DNA of 64,000 nt, taken from Chlorogloeopsis fritschii PCC 6912 (lineage in GTDB: Bacteria > Cyanobacteriota > Cyanobacteriia > Cyanobacteriales > Nostocaceae). Of this stretch, positions 1-11,112 are shown piece by piece. The translations under genes were made by a program, and so were the position numbers. How positions within the stretch are numbered: the first letter of the stretch is position 1; every line of letters begins with the position of its first letter. The stretch spans positions 16,265 to 80,264 of the forward strand of contig NZ_AJLN01000074.1 of the NCBI RefSeq assembly GCF_000317285.1, read 5' to 3'. Under the pieces are notes generated by a model. The model did not search any database. It was not told the DNA's origin and was given only the letters and a program-made list of their open reading frames with translations.

Positions 1-762
1 TCGGTATTTAGCACCGGCAATCAAACTACCCATATCTAGGGCAATAAGTTGGCGATTTTTCAAAGATTCAGGCACATCGCCATTCACAATTCGCTGGGCT
101 AAAGCTTCCGCGATCGCAGTCTTACCAACTCCAGGTTCACCAATCAAAACTGGATTATTTTTGCTACGACGAGACAATACCTGAATTACCCGACGGATTT
201 CGTCATCTCGCCCAATTACCGGGTCAAGCTTCCCAGCTTTGGCTTGTTCTGTCAAATCTCTACCAAACTTTTGTAGAGCTTCATAGCGAGATTCTGGATT
301 TTGGTCTGTTACCTTTTGACTACCGCGAATCACTTTAATAGTAGCCTCTAGTTTTGCTGTATCTAGATTAAAGCTTTTTAGCATCCGCCGTCCAATGCGC
401 TCATCTTCTGCAAAACCTAAAAGTAAGTGTTCCACAGAGATATAGGAATCATTCATCCGTACTCTCGCTTCTTCGGCCAAGTCTAACATCGTGTCTAAAT
501 AGCGGCCGAGGTAGAGTTGATCGCTTCTACCTACTTTGGGTTGACGACGGGCAAACTCTTCTAGTTGCTGTTGCAAACGGTTAGCATCTACACCCGCACG
601 GTTGAGAATACGTGCTGCTAAACCGTTTTCTTGCTGGAATAAAGCCAGTATTAAATGTTCAACATCTAGTTGCTGTTGTTGATATGCGCGTACTATATCC
701 TGAGATTTGACAATCGCTTCCCAGGCTTTATCTGTAAATTTATCCGGATCTGTAGGCTGCAT
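1..762 (-). CDS. clpB: ClpB disaggregase, N-terminal part (runs off the window)
   Basis: About 254 codons read leftward from an ATG whose complement is at 760-762; the gene continues beyond base 1. The protein opens [14 protein letters not shown] and shows the two Clp N repeats ([10 protein letters not shown] and later SVEHLLLGF). The first AAA+ module follows, with Walker A GEPGVGKT and the [14 protein letters not shown] stretch leading into the D1 domain. ClpB is a hexameric ATPase that rescues aggregated proteins with DnaK in the cytoplasm. The D1 remainder, middle domain and D2 lie outside the window. No other Clp family fits as well, because ClpC and ClpA have different N-domains. Confidence 0.95.
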   Translation of the reverse strand, partial: MQPTDPDKFTDKAWEAIVKSQDIVRAYQQQQLDVEHLILALFQQENGLAARILNRAGVDANRLQQQLEEFARRQPKVGRSDQLYLGRYLDTMLDLAEEARVRMNDSYISVEHLLLGFAEDERIGRRMLKSFNLDTAKLEATIKVIRGSQKVTDQNPESRYEALQKFGRDLTEQAKAGKLDPVIGRDDEIRRVIQVLSRRSKNNPVLIGEPGVGKTAIAEALAQRIVNGDVPESLKNRQLIALDMGSLIAGAKYR

Positions 763-875
763 CTTGACAATTTTTGATTTGGAATTTTAAATCTTAAACT
801 ACGGAAAGTATGTCCTAAATATTTATCCAACCATTATCAGGCCGCATCTGCTTGTATCTACAGTTGCAATTTGAG

Positions 876-956
876 ATTAGGGGCTAGAGACTGGGGACTA
901 GGGACTAGGAAATCTTTTTTTCTAGCCTCTAGCTACTAGCCCCTAAGCCCCTATCC
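876..956. repeat. Palindromic heptamer-repeat element
   Basis: G-rich units of the GGGACTAG type are followed by an AAATCTTTTT centre and C-rich units of the TAGCCTCTAGCCCC type, so the element can fold on itself. Near-identical elements lie at 5783-5881 and 14938-15035. It resembles the short tandem heptamer repeats (STRR) known from heterocystous cyanobacteria. Confidence 0.7.
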
Positions 957-969
957 TTCATTCCTCAAT

Positions 970-2610
970 TTAAAACGAAAATACACTTCTAAGAGTGCTT
1001 TGCCAAATAGTACCTTTAGAACTATCGTTATCAGGATTTGTAACTAGTGAGAATGCGGGAGTAATACTAAGGTTGTCACTCAACTGGAGATTATAGAATG
1101 CCTCAAAATTAGTTTGGGTGGCGCTACCTAGATTATCGCTGACAAAAGGTTGACCAACAGCTATACCTGCAACAGTACCAGGAAGCATAAAGTTACGGGA
1201 ACCCAAACCAATAGCCCAACTAAAGGGATGTAAATCTAAATTTTCATTTATGGCAGTGTTGAATCCATTATAACTACCAAATCCAAAGCGACCGAAGATG
1301 CCTGTATTGCGGTTTAATGCATACTCAGCATTAATACCAAAGACGTTAATATCAGTATTATTAATTAAAGCATTTGTATATTGTAATCTTAGAGCTATCT
1401 TATCGCTGGGTAAGTATTCTACTTCTACGCTTGCTTGATAGCGATCGCCAAATAAACCACCTTCTGTAGTATCGGCATTTGGTTGATTAGCATCAGCAGC
1501 AATGTAGAGCGATCGCAAAGTCACTTTACCGCCACTAGGATTCCACAAAATGGCAGCACCTGCACCACCATTACGATCAATTTGGTTTTGAACAATTAAA
1601 GGATTATTCAAAAAAAAGCTAGAACTAAAATCTATTGCCTCGTTGTTAGCATATCTATTGCGATCAATAAAATCTCGCGGCAACATCTTAGCACCAACGG
1701 TTAATGCTACATCTTGCCAAGGGCGAAAAGTATAGTACAAACGTCTGAGCTTGACAGAAGATTCAACTTCTGCATAATCAAGTCCACCACCATTGGCGAT
1801 AAAACCAGCAACTCCCAAAAGGTTGCGCTGTTCTTGTTGCGCTAAACCAGTGGCATCACCACCATTGTTGCCAGATTCTAATTGGGTTACTAATAAATCT
1901 TGTTGGTTGAAGCTTGTAGAAAGGGTTAAGCGGGAACGGGAGATAACAGTTTTGTTGGCATCACTACCATCACTAAGAGCAATAATTTGTTGACCTTGCA
2001 GCTTAGTTGTGGGAGAAAATTGATTTGCATTTAGTTCAATTGTACGCCTATCTATTCTATTAAGACGCTGCTGTAAATCTTCTAAAGCCAATTTATAGTC
2101 TGTTTGCAACCGCCTTAAAACAATCGCGTCTTCTTGGATATAGCGATCGCCCTCACCATTGGTAATTAAACCTTCTACTTGTTCGAGGGTAGCCGCAAGG
2201 GCTGCTGCAAACTCATAGCGGCTGAGGGGACGGTTACCACCAAAGGTGCCATCTGGATAACCTGAGATGACACCATAACGTTCGATGAGCGATCGCAATG
2301 CCTGATAAGCCCAATCTGTCGGCTTAACATCAGACAATTCGGCAACTGAAGTTTGCTTATTTCGCAAATCAGAATCCATGTCAACATTAACAGGCTCATT
2401 GGCTGCTAATGATGACTCAAAGTAAGAATGGGGTGATAATTCAGCTTTCCAAGCACCGATCTCAGCCGCTGGGGACAGTTGCTTTTGAGGTAGCAAAGAG
2501 TTTGCTAGTGAAGCTAAACAGATTTGGCTGAAAAAACTCCAACTGGCTAGCCCCCCCGCTAATACTTTTAACACATAAATCCTTTGGCGCAGGCATTGCT
2601 TGACGCTCAA
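970..2610 (-). CDS. Iron uptake porin (SLH domain + OprB-like beta-barrel)
   Basis: The 546-residue protein has an N-terminal hydrophobic signal sequence (LAGGLASWSFFSQICLASLA). An SLH domain at about residues 93-150 includes LSDVKPTDWAYQALRSLIER and NRPLSRYEFAAAL. A short coiled coil at about 165-195 is followed by a long beta-rich domain of the OprB/cyanobacterial porin type ending in a C-terminal Phe, as expected of an outer-membrane barrel. The SLH domain is thought to anchor the porin to peptidoglycan. Members of this family are implicated in iron and other small-solute passage. A paralogue is at 54375-55958. The exact substrate cannot be read from sequence. Confidence 0.9.
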   Translation of the reverse strand: MSVKQCLRQRIYVLKVLAGGLASWSFFSQICLASLANSLLPQKQLSPAAEIGAWKAELSPHSYFESSLAANEPVNVDMDSDLRNKQTSVAELSDVKPTDWAYQALRSLIERYGVISGYPDGTFGGNRPLSRYEFAAALAATLEQVEGLITNGEGDRYIQEDAIVLRRLQTDYKLALEDLQQRLNRIDRRTIELNANQFSPTTKLQGQQIIALSDGSDANKTVISRSRLTLSTSFNQQDLLVTQLESGNNGGDATGLAQQEQRNLLGVAGFIANGGGLDYAEVESSVKLRRLYYTFRPWQDVALTVGAKMLPRDFIDRNRYANNEAIDFSSSFFLNNPLIVQNQIDRNGGAGAAILWNPSGGKVTLRSLYIAADANQPNADTTEGGLFGDRYQASVEVEYLPSDKIALRLQYTNALINNTDINVFGINAEYALNRNTGIFGRFGFGSYNGFNTAINENLDLHPFSWAIGLGSRNFMLPGTVAGIAVGQPFVSDNLGSATQTNFEAFYNLQLSDNLSITPAFSLVTNPDNDSSKGTIWQSTLRSVFSF

Positions 2611-2638
2611 GTTGATCTCCTACAAAGTTACCTCAAAA

Positions 2639-3073
2639 TCACTGAGTCACAAGTTTTTGTTCTGTTTCCTGTTTGACAGTAGAACCTTGAGTACCCAGTT
2701 GAATCAGTTCTACTTTATATCCATCTGGGTCTTCTACAAAGGCAATTACCGTAGAACCATGTTTCATTGGCCCTGGTTCACGCACTACCTTACCACCACG
2801 ATTTTTAATTTCATCACAGGTAGCATAAATATCATCAACCCCAATGGCAATGTGACCGTAAGCATTGCCCAATTCATACTTATCCACACCCCAGTTATAA
2901 GTGAGTTCAATGACGGTATTGTCACTTTCGTCACCATAACCAATAAAAGCGAGAGTAAATTCTCCCCCTGGATAATCTTTTCGGCGCAGTAGCTTCATTC
3001 CCAGGACATCACAGTAGAACTTAAGGGACTCTTCGAGATTACCAACTCGCAGCATCGTGTGTAGTAGGCGCAT
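2639..3073 (-). CDS. gloA: Lactoylglutathione lyase (glyoxalase I)
   Basis: At 144 residues this is the usual length for a bacterial glyoxalase I. It starts [20 protein letters not shown] and contains [39 protein letters not shown] and [14 protein letters not shown]. The metal ligands expected for the family are visible: His in LLHTML, Glu in VIELTYN, His in YGHIAIG and Glu in YKVELIQ. The enzyme turns the methylglyoxal-glutathione hemithioacetal into lactoylglutathione in the cytosol. It lies 28 bp upstream of the porin gene on the same strand, so the two may be co-transcribed. Confidence 0.95.
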   Translation of the reverse strand: MRLLHTMLRVGNLEESLKFYCDVLGMKLLRRKDYPGGEFTLAFIGYGDESDNTVIELTYNWGVDKYELGNAYGHIAIGVDDIYATCDEIKNRGGKVVREPGPMKHGSTVIAFVEDPDGYKVELIQLGTQGSTVKQETEQKLVTQ

Positions 3074-3153
3074 AGTGGTCTCCAGATTTTGTGACTACTA
3101 ATTCTTGATTTTAGATTGGGATGTGAAAAACAGAGAAAGAAAGCCTAAATGCA

Positions 3154-3274
3154 GGGGACTAGGGATTGGGGATTGGGAAGAAGAGGACAAGGTGACTAGG
3201 GGAGGTGGAGAAAGATTTTCCCCTTGTCTCCCCTCTCTCCCTCTCCCCCTCCTCTTCTTTGTCCCTAGTCCCCC
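3154..3274. repeat. Composite G-rich/C-rich dispersed repeat, copy 1
   Basis: The left half is rich in GGGGACTAGGG and GGGATTGGG. The right half, rich in TCTCCCTCTCCCCCTCC, ends GTCCCTAGTCCCC. The inverted counterpart lies at 4218-4376. Its right end covers the stop codon (complement at 3265-3267) of the radical-SAM gene. Confidence 0.7.
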
Positions 3275-3891
3275 AGTTCCAAGCGTCCTCGATAACCAGT
3301 GATAATTCGACTACCATCTTTGAAAATATGAATCTCTATCTGATCGCTGGCCCAGGTAATATTTTCTTCTAAAGCTGGATTGAAAACATGAACCCTTTGA
3401 TTGCTAGAGGAGACAGGAGAATCAGGAGAGTTCAATGCTAGCGATTCGACATAAGGGCCATCAATCAGAATATCTAACTGATCTAACAAGTCTAGAGCGC
3501 CAGCTGGGGCATAATCGGATTGTAACTGCTCTAAAGTAAAACCACTAAATGACATCACATTCAGTCCAGCAGCTTTGACTTTGCGAGCTAGAGTTGCCAG
3601 TGCCGGAGCTTGCCAGAATGGTTCACCACCAGAAAAAGTTACCCCTTGATTGCGAGGATTGCTAAGAATTTTTTCGGCAAGATTGTCAACAGATACTAGC
3701 TGATTAATCTCAAATGACCAAGATTCTTCATTAAAGCAGCCTGGACACTCTCGCAGGCACCCCTGTACCCAAACCACAGCACGACATCCAGGGCCATTCA
3801 CTTCAGATTCATCAACATAACCCATAATATTGAGATAGCCAGGGGGAACTTGCATCAGTTTCATGTAGGAATCGGTTTTGTTTTGAGTCAT
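3265..3891 (-). CDS. 4Fe-4S radical SAM protein, NrdG/activase-like
   Basis: The 208-residue protein has a CxxxCxxC radical-SAM cluster motif (CLRECPGC) at about residues 45-52, followed by a glycine-rich SAM-binding segment (VTFSGGEPFWQ). These match anaerobic ribonucleotide reductase activating protein and related 4Fe-4S single-cluster domain proteins. Such proteins reductively cleave SAM to make a 5'-deoxyadenosyl radical, often to install a glycyl radical on a partner enzyme. No partner (nrdD or pfl) is adjacent, so the target is unknown. The last residues and stop lie in a dispersed repeat, so the C-terminus may have been remodelled. Confidence 0.85.
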   Translation of the reverse strand: MTQNKTDSYMKLMQVPPGYLNIMGYVDESEVNGPGCRAVVWVQGCLRECPGCFNEESWSFEINQLVSVDNLAEKILSNPRNQGVTFSGGEPFWQAPALATLARKVKAAGLNVMSFSGFTLEQLQSDYAPAGALDLLDQLDILIDGPYVESLALNSPDSPVSSSNQRVHVFNPALEENITWASDQIEIHIFKDGSRIITGYRGRLELGD

Positions 3892-5782
<1,891 letters not shown>

Positions 5783-5785
<3 letters not shown>

Positions 5786-5881
5786 GGATTAGGGACTGGG
5801 GACTAGGGACAGAATCAATTCAAAAGTCAAAATTTTGCTCGGTTGCATTTTTAATTTTCTAGCCTCTAGCCCCTAGCCCCT
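5783..5881. repeat. Palindromic heptamer-repeat element between convergent eno and argC
   Basis: GGGATTAGGGACTGGGGACTA on the left and TAGCCTCTAGCCCCTAGCCCC on the right are imperfect reverse complements separated by about 50 AT-rich bases. It fills the entire gap between two convergent genes, so it could act as a bidirectional terminator. That function is an inference. Confidence 0.65.
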
Positions 5882-5883
5882 TA

Positions 5884-6942
5884 TTATGGATAAAATCCTA
5901 ACTTTGGCAACCCCACAGTCTCGTCCCAACCCATCATGATGTTCATACACTGAATTGCCTGACCCGCTTGTCCTTTAATTAAGTTGTCAATTGCTGACAT
6001 CACAATTATCCTACCTGTACGCGGGTCAACTTCTATACCTATATAACAAAGGTTACTACCACAAGCCCATTTAGTTTGAGGGTAAATCCCAGGCTCGCAA
6101 ATTCTTACCCACGGAGAGTTGCGGTAAAAGGCTCTGTAAATAGTTATTAAATCATCTCTTACTAAACCAGGATCTCTTAAGGTGGCATACACTGTTGCTA
6201 AAATGCCACGTACCATTGGGATCAGGTGAGGAGTAAATTGTACGGTTACTTCATGACCTGCTAATTCACTACAAATCTGTTCTATTTCCGGTGTATGGCG
6301 GTGACGTACCACACCGTAAGCTGCTAGTGAATTGTCTGCTTCAGCCAGTAACATATTGATTTTAGCTTCCCGTCCGCCACCCGATGTGCCAGACTTGGCA
6401 TCAATAATGGCAGTTTCAGGGATGATTAGCCCTTGTTTGAGGAGTGGAGAAAGTGCAAGAAGACTGGCGGTAGGATAGCAGCCAGGACAGCCAATTAACT
6501 CAGCTTCGGCAATGCGATCACGAAACATTTCTGGTAGTCCATAAACTGCTGTGGCAGCAATGGCACTATCTTGACGCTCTTTACCATACCAAGCTGTGTA
6601 AGTTGCGAGGTTGCTAAAACGATAGTCAGCACTTAAATCGAGTACCTTACATCCTTTTTCCAGCAATTTCGGAGCAATTTGGCAAGCCAAACCATTGGGT
6701 ACAGAAAGAAAAACTATTTCACAACGGTGAGCGATAAGTTCTGGATCTACCGCTTCTACCGACAGGTTCACTGTATGAGCTAGATGCGGATAAATATACG
6801 CAAATGGCTTACCAGCGCTACTATCACCACCTAAATACACCAGCTCTACTTCTGGATGATCCATCAGTAGACGCACCAACTGTACTCCGCCATAGCCTGA
6901 CGCGCCAACAATCCCAACTGGTACGCGTCTAAAATTGCCCAT
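5884..6942 (-). CDS. argC: N-acetyl-gamma-glutamyl-phosphate reductase
   Basis: The 352-residue protein has an N-terminal NADP-binding [14 protein letters not shown] motif, a catalytic cysteine in [10 protein letters not shown], and [24 protein letters not shown] and [12 protein letters not shown]. All are hallmarks of type 1 ArgC. It reduces N-acetylglutamyl phosphate to the semialdehyde, the third step of arginine synthesis. The ATG complement at 6940-6942 gives [19 protein letters not shown]. It converges with eno across a repeat. Confidence 0.97.
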   Translation of the reverse strand: MGNFRRVPVGIVGASGYGGVQLVRLLMDHPEVELVYLGGDSSAGKPFAYIYPHLAHTVNLSVEAVDPELIAHRCEIVFLSVPNGLACQIAPKLLEKGCKVLDLSADYRFSNLATYTAWYGKERQDSAIAATAVYGLPEMFRDRIAEAELIGCPGCYPTASLLALSPLLKQGLIIPETAIIDAKSGTSGGGREAKINMLLAEADNSLAAYGVVRHRHTPEIEQICSELAGHEVTVQFTPHLIPMVRGILATVYATLRDPGLVRDDLITIYRAFYRNSPWVRICEPGIYPQTKWACGSNLCYIGIEVDPRTGRIIVMSAIDNLIKGQAGQAIQCMNIMMGWDETVGLPKLGFYP

Positions 6943-7604
6943 GATAATGAAATCCTTATCCGCTTTATGGTTAATTTGTTTTTAGGTATTAACAATCTGC
7001 AAACAGCTAAAAGCTATTAGCTTTTAGCATATGACGGTTGAAGGTTTAATGCTAACCGTTCACGCTCAGATTATAAAAGTTGTGTTGCACTTGAATACTA
7101 AAACACAATTTTAGCGATAGAACTTTTTGCTGCATCATTTCAACCAACCCACAAGTAGGAAAAACTTTAGTCGTCTTCTTTGGAGTCCATAACTCCTAAA
7201 CTCTGGTATGGTATCGTAGTACCATATAGGCGTTCATTTACCCTAAGTGGTAAAAAAAATCAAGTAGTGTAACAGTGACAAAAGCTAACATAGAGTTGGA
7301 ACAATAGGGTAGAGTAGTCTGAACTCAAGGTTTGGCAAAAACCCCAAAATTAAAAAAAGTTTTTGAGCGAACTTGCATTTGCCTTTGTAATCCTTGCCCA
7401 CAAAAATCAAAAATTACCAAGCTAGATGGTTATGTAATAAATCACACAATGAGGGCATGAAAATCTTTTTTCTCTAGCCTAAGCAACTCTATTTGTAGGT
7501 CAGAGCTAACAAATCATTACTTCTGTCGTTTTCAAGCCTTATAAAGAAGGTACAATCTAAACAAGGTTTTTGTAAAAAAAATTTACGTTTGGTGGCTAAA
7601 ATCT
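6943..7604. other. Gene-free divergent promoter region between argC and ribBA
   Basis: 662 AT-rich bases without a plausible gene. One short palindrome at 7207-7226 (arms TATGGTA and TACCATA, 6-base spacer) could be an operator. I looked for an FMN riboswitch ahead of ribBA and did not find its conserved core. Confidence 0.5.
7207..7226. promoter_or_regulatory. Short palindrome, possible operator
   Basis: Seven-base arms TATGGTA and TACCATA flank TCGTAG. It resembles an NtcA box (GTA, eight bases, TAC), but the spacer between GTA and TAC is only six bases, so NtcA binding is doubtful. It lies about 380 bp before ribBA and 265 bp before argC. Confidence 0.25.
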
Positions 7605-9287
7605 GTGTCTGAGTCCAAGACTAATTCAACTCAAGCCTTTAAATTTGATTCGATTGATACAGCTCTTGCAGATTTGAAAGCTGGTCGTATCATTGTGGTG
7701 GTAGATGACGAAAATCGAGAGAATGAAGGCGACTTAATTTGTGCAGCTCAATTTGCTACCCCGGACACAATTAATTTTATGGCGGTAGAAGCACGAGGGT
7801 TGATTTGTTTGGCAATGACGGGCGAACGCTTGGATGAATTAGATTTGCCTTTGATGGTAAGTAACATTACTGATACAAACCAAACAGCTTTTACCGTTAG
7901 TATTGATGCTGGGCCTCATTTGGGAGTAACCACAGGGATCTCAGCAGAAGATAGAGCTCGCACGATTCAAGTTGCTATTAACCCTAGCACAAAAGCCTCA
8001 GATTTACGTCGTCCCGGTCATATTTTCCCAATTCGCGCTAAGGAGGGAGGAGTACTGAAACGGGCTGGACATACAGAAGCTGCTGTCGATTTAGCCCGAC
8101 TCGCCGGATTATATCCTGCTGGGGTAATTTGCGAAATTCAAAATCCCGACGGTTCGATGGCACGGTTAGCTCAGTTAATAGAGTATGCTAAACATCACAA
8201 CCTGAAAATTATTAGCATCGCTGATTTAATTAGCTACCGCCTCCGGCACGATCGCATCGTGATCCGCGAAACAGTTGCCGATATGCCCACGCAATTCGGT
8301 CTTTTTAAAATTTACGCTTATCGCCACACACTTGATGGTTCCGAACACGTTGCGATTGTCAAAGGCGAACCTTCCCAATTCGGAGATCAGCCAGTGATGG
8401 TAAGGATGCACTCTGAATGTTTAACTGGGGATGCGTTGGGTTCTTTGCGCTGCGATTGTCGGATGCAGTTGCAAGCAGCTTTGAAAATGATTGAAAATGC
8501 CGGTCAAGGTGTTGTAGTCTATCTGCGTCAAGAAGGACGAGGAATTGGGCTGATTAATAAGTTGAAAGCCTATTCTTTGCAGGATATGGGATTGGATACG
8601 GTAGAGGCAAACGAACGCTTGGGCTTCCCTGCCGATTTACGAGACTACGGTATGGGAGCACAAATCCTCATGGATTTAGGCGTGCATAAAATTCGCTTGA
8701 TTACCAACAATCCTCGAAAAATTGCAGGTGTTAAAGGTTACAACATGGAAGTGGTAGATCGCGTGCCACTGTTAATTGAATCAAATAACTACAATTCCAA
8801 CTATTTGGCGACAAAAGCCCAAAAGTTGGGTCATATGTTGTTGCAGACTTACCTAGTAACAGTAGCGATTCACTGGCAAGACGATCCGCAAGCTGTCACC
8901 GAACGTTACGAACGCTTAGAGAAATTGCGCCATTTGGCAAAAAGCCACGATTTGTTGTTACAGGAAGAAGCACGTCCTCTAGCGATCGCCTTATTTGATA
9001 AACCATCCTTAACGGTACACTTAGGATTTGACCAAGCACGCTTGGCAGCTCCTGATTGGTATACACAAAAAAGCCATCCTTACGTGCAGGCGATCGGGCA
9101 AATTCTCGATTACCTAGTCACTCTGCCTTATATTCAAAAGCTAGAATTTCTCATTTCTCCTGGTGTCGATCCTTTGAGCAATTTGCAAGTGCAATTGGAT
9201 CGGCAGACTTTTCCTCCAGGTACCCTGCCTTCATCTATTTGTTGCGAGCAATTAGAAACGCAGAAAATTTATAGCTTTAGTCGATAG
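7605..9287 (+). CDS. ribBA: Bifunctional 3,4-dihydroxy-2-butanone-4-phosphate synthase / GTP cyclohydrolase II
   Basis: The 560-residue protein starts at a GTG (MSESKTNST). The N-terminal RibB domain, to about residue 210, carries the acidic loop VVDDENRENEGDL and RAGHTEAAVDLARLAG. The RibA domain, about 220-415, carries the zinc-binding cysteines in HSECLTGD and LRCDCRMQLQ, then YLRQEGRGIGL and ITNNPRKIAG. It makes both riboflavin precursors, from ribulose 5-phosphate and from GTP. About 140 extra C-terminal residues of unknown role follow, as is usual for cyanobacterial RibBA. Only 14 bp separate it from the convergent amidase gene. Confidence 0.96.
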   Translation: MSESKTNSTQAFKFDSIDTALADLKAGRIIVVVDDENRENEGDLICAAQFATPDTINFMAVEARGLICLAMTGERLDELDLPLMVSNITDTNQTAFTVSIDAGPHLGVTTGISAEDRARTIQVAINPSTKASDLRRPGHIFPIRAKEGGVLKRAGHTEAAVDLARLAGLYPAGVICEIQNPDGSMARLAQLIEYAKHHNLKIISIADLISYRLRHDRIVIRETVADMPTQFGLFKIYAYRHTLDGSEHVAIVKGEPSQFGDQPVMVRMHSECLTGDALGSLRCDCRMQLQAALKMIENAGQGVVVYLRQEGRGIGLINKLKAYSLQDMGLDTVEANERLGFPADLRDYGMGAQILMDLGVHKIRLITNNPRKIAGVKGYNMEVVDRVPLLIESNNYNSNYLATKAQKLGHMLLQTYLVTVAIHWQDDPQAVTERYERLEKLRHLAKSHDLLLQEEARPLAIALFDKPSLTVHLGFDQARLAAPDWYTQKSHPYVQAIGQILDYLVTLPYIQKLEFLISPGVDPLSNLQVQLDRQTFPPGTLPSSICCEQLETQKIYSFSR

Positions 9288-9301
9288 TTATTGCCAGATT
9301 T

Positions 9302-10210
9302 TTATGAAATTGGCTGACGAAAGGAATGAAGCAACCTAAAGAATTTGTCAAAATCAAAACTCCTGGGGTCATTTTTTTGACCCGATCTATCAACTGCTTT
9401 ATGTGTAGTAATTCGCTCATCTGGAACGCTGCTTTGAGCAATTAACCAAGCAAGAGAATAATATTGAGCATCAGTATAACCAATATGAGTTGGTTGTTCA
9501 TTCCGACCTTCGGGTGGTGTTTCTAAAGACACGTGATAAGCAAAGTTATTTACAGATGGTGCCAAATTAGAATTAGTTTGCACTGTCTCTGAGCCATTTG
9601 GCCCATCAAAAACTGAGTTAGCTGCACCAAAAGCTCGCTTTTCTGGCGGTACTATATAAACAATCGTTCCGTCTAGCTTGACTAAGGCGTGGTAACTGAC
9701 TTGCCTACTGTCATCCTCATGAGGGGCTTGAAAGGTATTAATCGCGCTGGATGCAGAACCGCTTGTTTCATGAAGTACTATAATTGCTTGATTATTGACA
9801 GATACACCATTAATATCTGTACTATAACGATCTCCATAGTTGTTTGGGTGCGCCAAGGCAATTTCGTATCCCGGTCTATACTCTTTAAAAGCTTGAGTAG
9901 TTTGGAAAGAGTATTGAGGGATACTTGTAGACTTGCCCCCTTGGCTGTTTGTTGATTCGAGTTGCACCTTAGGTTTTGGACTGGGTGTAATCTTGACTGA
10001 GGATTTGGAAAAAGATTGAAGTTTTTCTTTCTGTTCGGTGGATTGCTGAGGGACATTAACTGGACTCCAAGCAGCAGATTCTGAGCTTAGATCTGATGTA
10101 ATTTGCTTATTTGTTTGTAGTTGTACTCTTCCACCAATCAGAATAATAACAGTGGTAATGAGCATAAGAGAAATTAATAGCAATCTTTTTATCCAGATGC
10201 TAAAACTCAT
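9302..10210 (-). CDS. N-acetylmuramoyl-L-alanine amidase (Amidase_2/PGRP fold), membrane-anchored
   Basis: The 302-residue protein has an N-terminal transmembrane or signal segment (LLLISLMLITTVIILIGG), a Ser/Thr/Lys-rich linker to about residue 110, and a C-terminal Amidase_2 domain. Zinc ligands are visible as His in IIVLHETSG and His in ERITTHKAVD. VSYHALVKLDGTIVYIV is the expected core strand pair. It would cleave the amide bond between MurNAc and the stem peptide in the periplasm during wall remodelling. Whether it is secreted or stays anchored cannot be told. Confidence 0.85.
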   Translation of the reverse strand: MSFSIWIKRLLLISLMLITTVIILIGGRVQLQTNKQITSDLSSESAAWSPVNVPQQSTEQKEKLQSFSKSSVKITPSPKPKVQLESTNSQGGKSTSIPQYSFQTTQAFKEYRPGYEIALAHPNNYGDRYSTDINGVSVNNQAIIVLHETSGSASSAINTFQAPHEDDSRQVSYHALVKLDGTIVYIVPPEKRAFGAANSVFDGPNGSETVQTNSNLAPSVNNFAYHVSLETPPEGRNEQPTHIGYTDAQYYSLAWLIAQSSVPDERITTHKAVDRSGQKNDPRSFDFDKFFRLLHSFRQPIS

Positions 10211-10400
10211 ATATTCAAAAATTATAATTTTGTTTAAATTTATACTAGTATTTTAGTTTTTAGTATAAAACTAGATAATCATACAACCAAGTACAGTACC
10301 AAAAATTCCACTAGCTATTACTCTTTCTAAAGAACGATTCAAGCTCCATAACCTAAAATTGTTAAGCTATCTATCAAATTCACACAGAGATGGCTCTAAC

Positions 10401-11108
10401 ATGAACTCCTTTCCTGCCTGGTACTTCGATGAATCTAAAATGGCTGGCATCGATTTTGAGGATATAGCCCAAGTTGAAGCCTTTGACTGCAAGCAAACAT
10501 CCAGTACCCCAGAGAAAGAACAGGCTTTAGTGAAGCGATTGGGAATTTCTTCAGGGCATACCGCTATCGATTTAGGAGCAGGCACAGGTACTTTTGCAAT
10601 CCAGGCTTCACTACAAGGGGCATCTGTACACGCTATTGATATTTCTCAAAGTATGCTGGCTTATGCTCAACAAAAAGCTCGAAAAATGGGCGTTACCACC
10701 ATCAATTTTCACCGAGCTGGTTTCCTAACCTATGAACATAATGACAATCTGGCTGATTTTGTGATTACAAAAGCTGCGCTGCATATTCTGCCAGACTTCT
10801 GGAAAATGGTTGCTTTGCTACGAATAGCTTCAATGCTGAAACCTAAGGGCATTCTGTACTTACGCGATGTTATCTTCTCATTCCCAATTAGTGAGTACGA
10901 AAGCTCCATTGAGAACTGGATTGAGCATTCATCAATGCCTGAAGGTGAAGGCTGGACAGTTAAAGACTACCAGATGCACGTGCGAGAGGAACACAGTACC
11001 TTTGCGTGGATTATTGAAGCTATGCTAAGGCGGGCTGGATTTGAAATCACAGAAGCAAACTACCTGACGCCCACAACCGCTGAGTATATATGCATTAAGA
11101 CAGCCTAG
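10401..11108 (+). CDS. Class I SAM-dependent methyltransferase
   Basis: The 235-residue reading starts at ATG 10401 (MNSFPAWYFDES). A longer reading from TTG 10359 adds 14 unlikely residues. Motif I is AIDLGAGTGTFAIQASLQGA, followed by HAIDISQSMLAYAQQKA and the motif around DFVITKAALHIL. The fold is a Rossmann methyltransferase. The methyl acceptor cannot be named. It converges with the CPBP gene, with only 4 bp between them. Confidence 0.85.
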   Translation: MNSFPAWYFDESKMAGIDFEDIAQVEAFDCKQTSSTPEKEQALVKRLGISSGHTAIDLGAGTGTFAIQASLQGASVHAIDISQSMLAYAQQKARKMGVTTINFHRAGFLTYEHNDNLADFVITKAALHILPDFWKMVALLRIASMLKPKGILYLRDVIFSFPISEYESSIENWIEHSSMPEGEGWTVKDYQMHVREEHSTFAWIIEAMLRRAGFEITEANYLTPTTAEYICIKTA

Positions 11109-11112
11109 TGTG

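Noticed and set aside
6943..7604. FMN riboswitch ahead of ribBA
   Set aside because: The conserved core sequences of the RFN element are not present.
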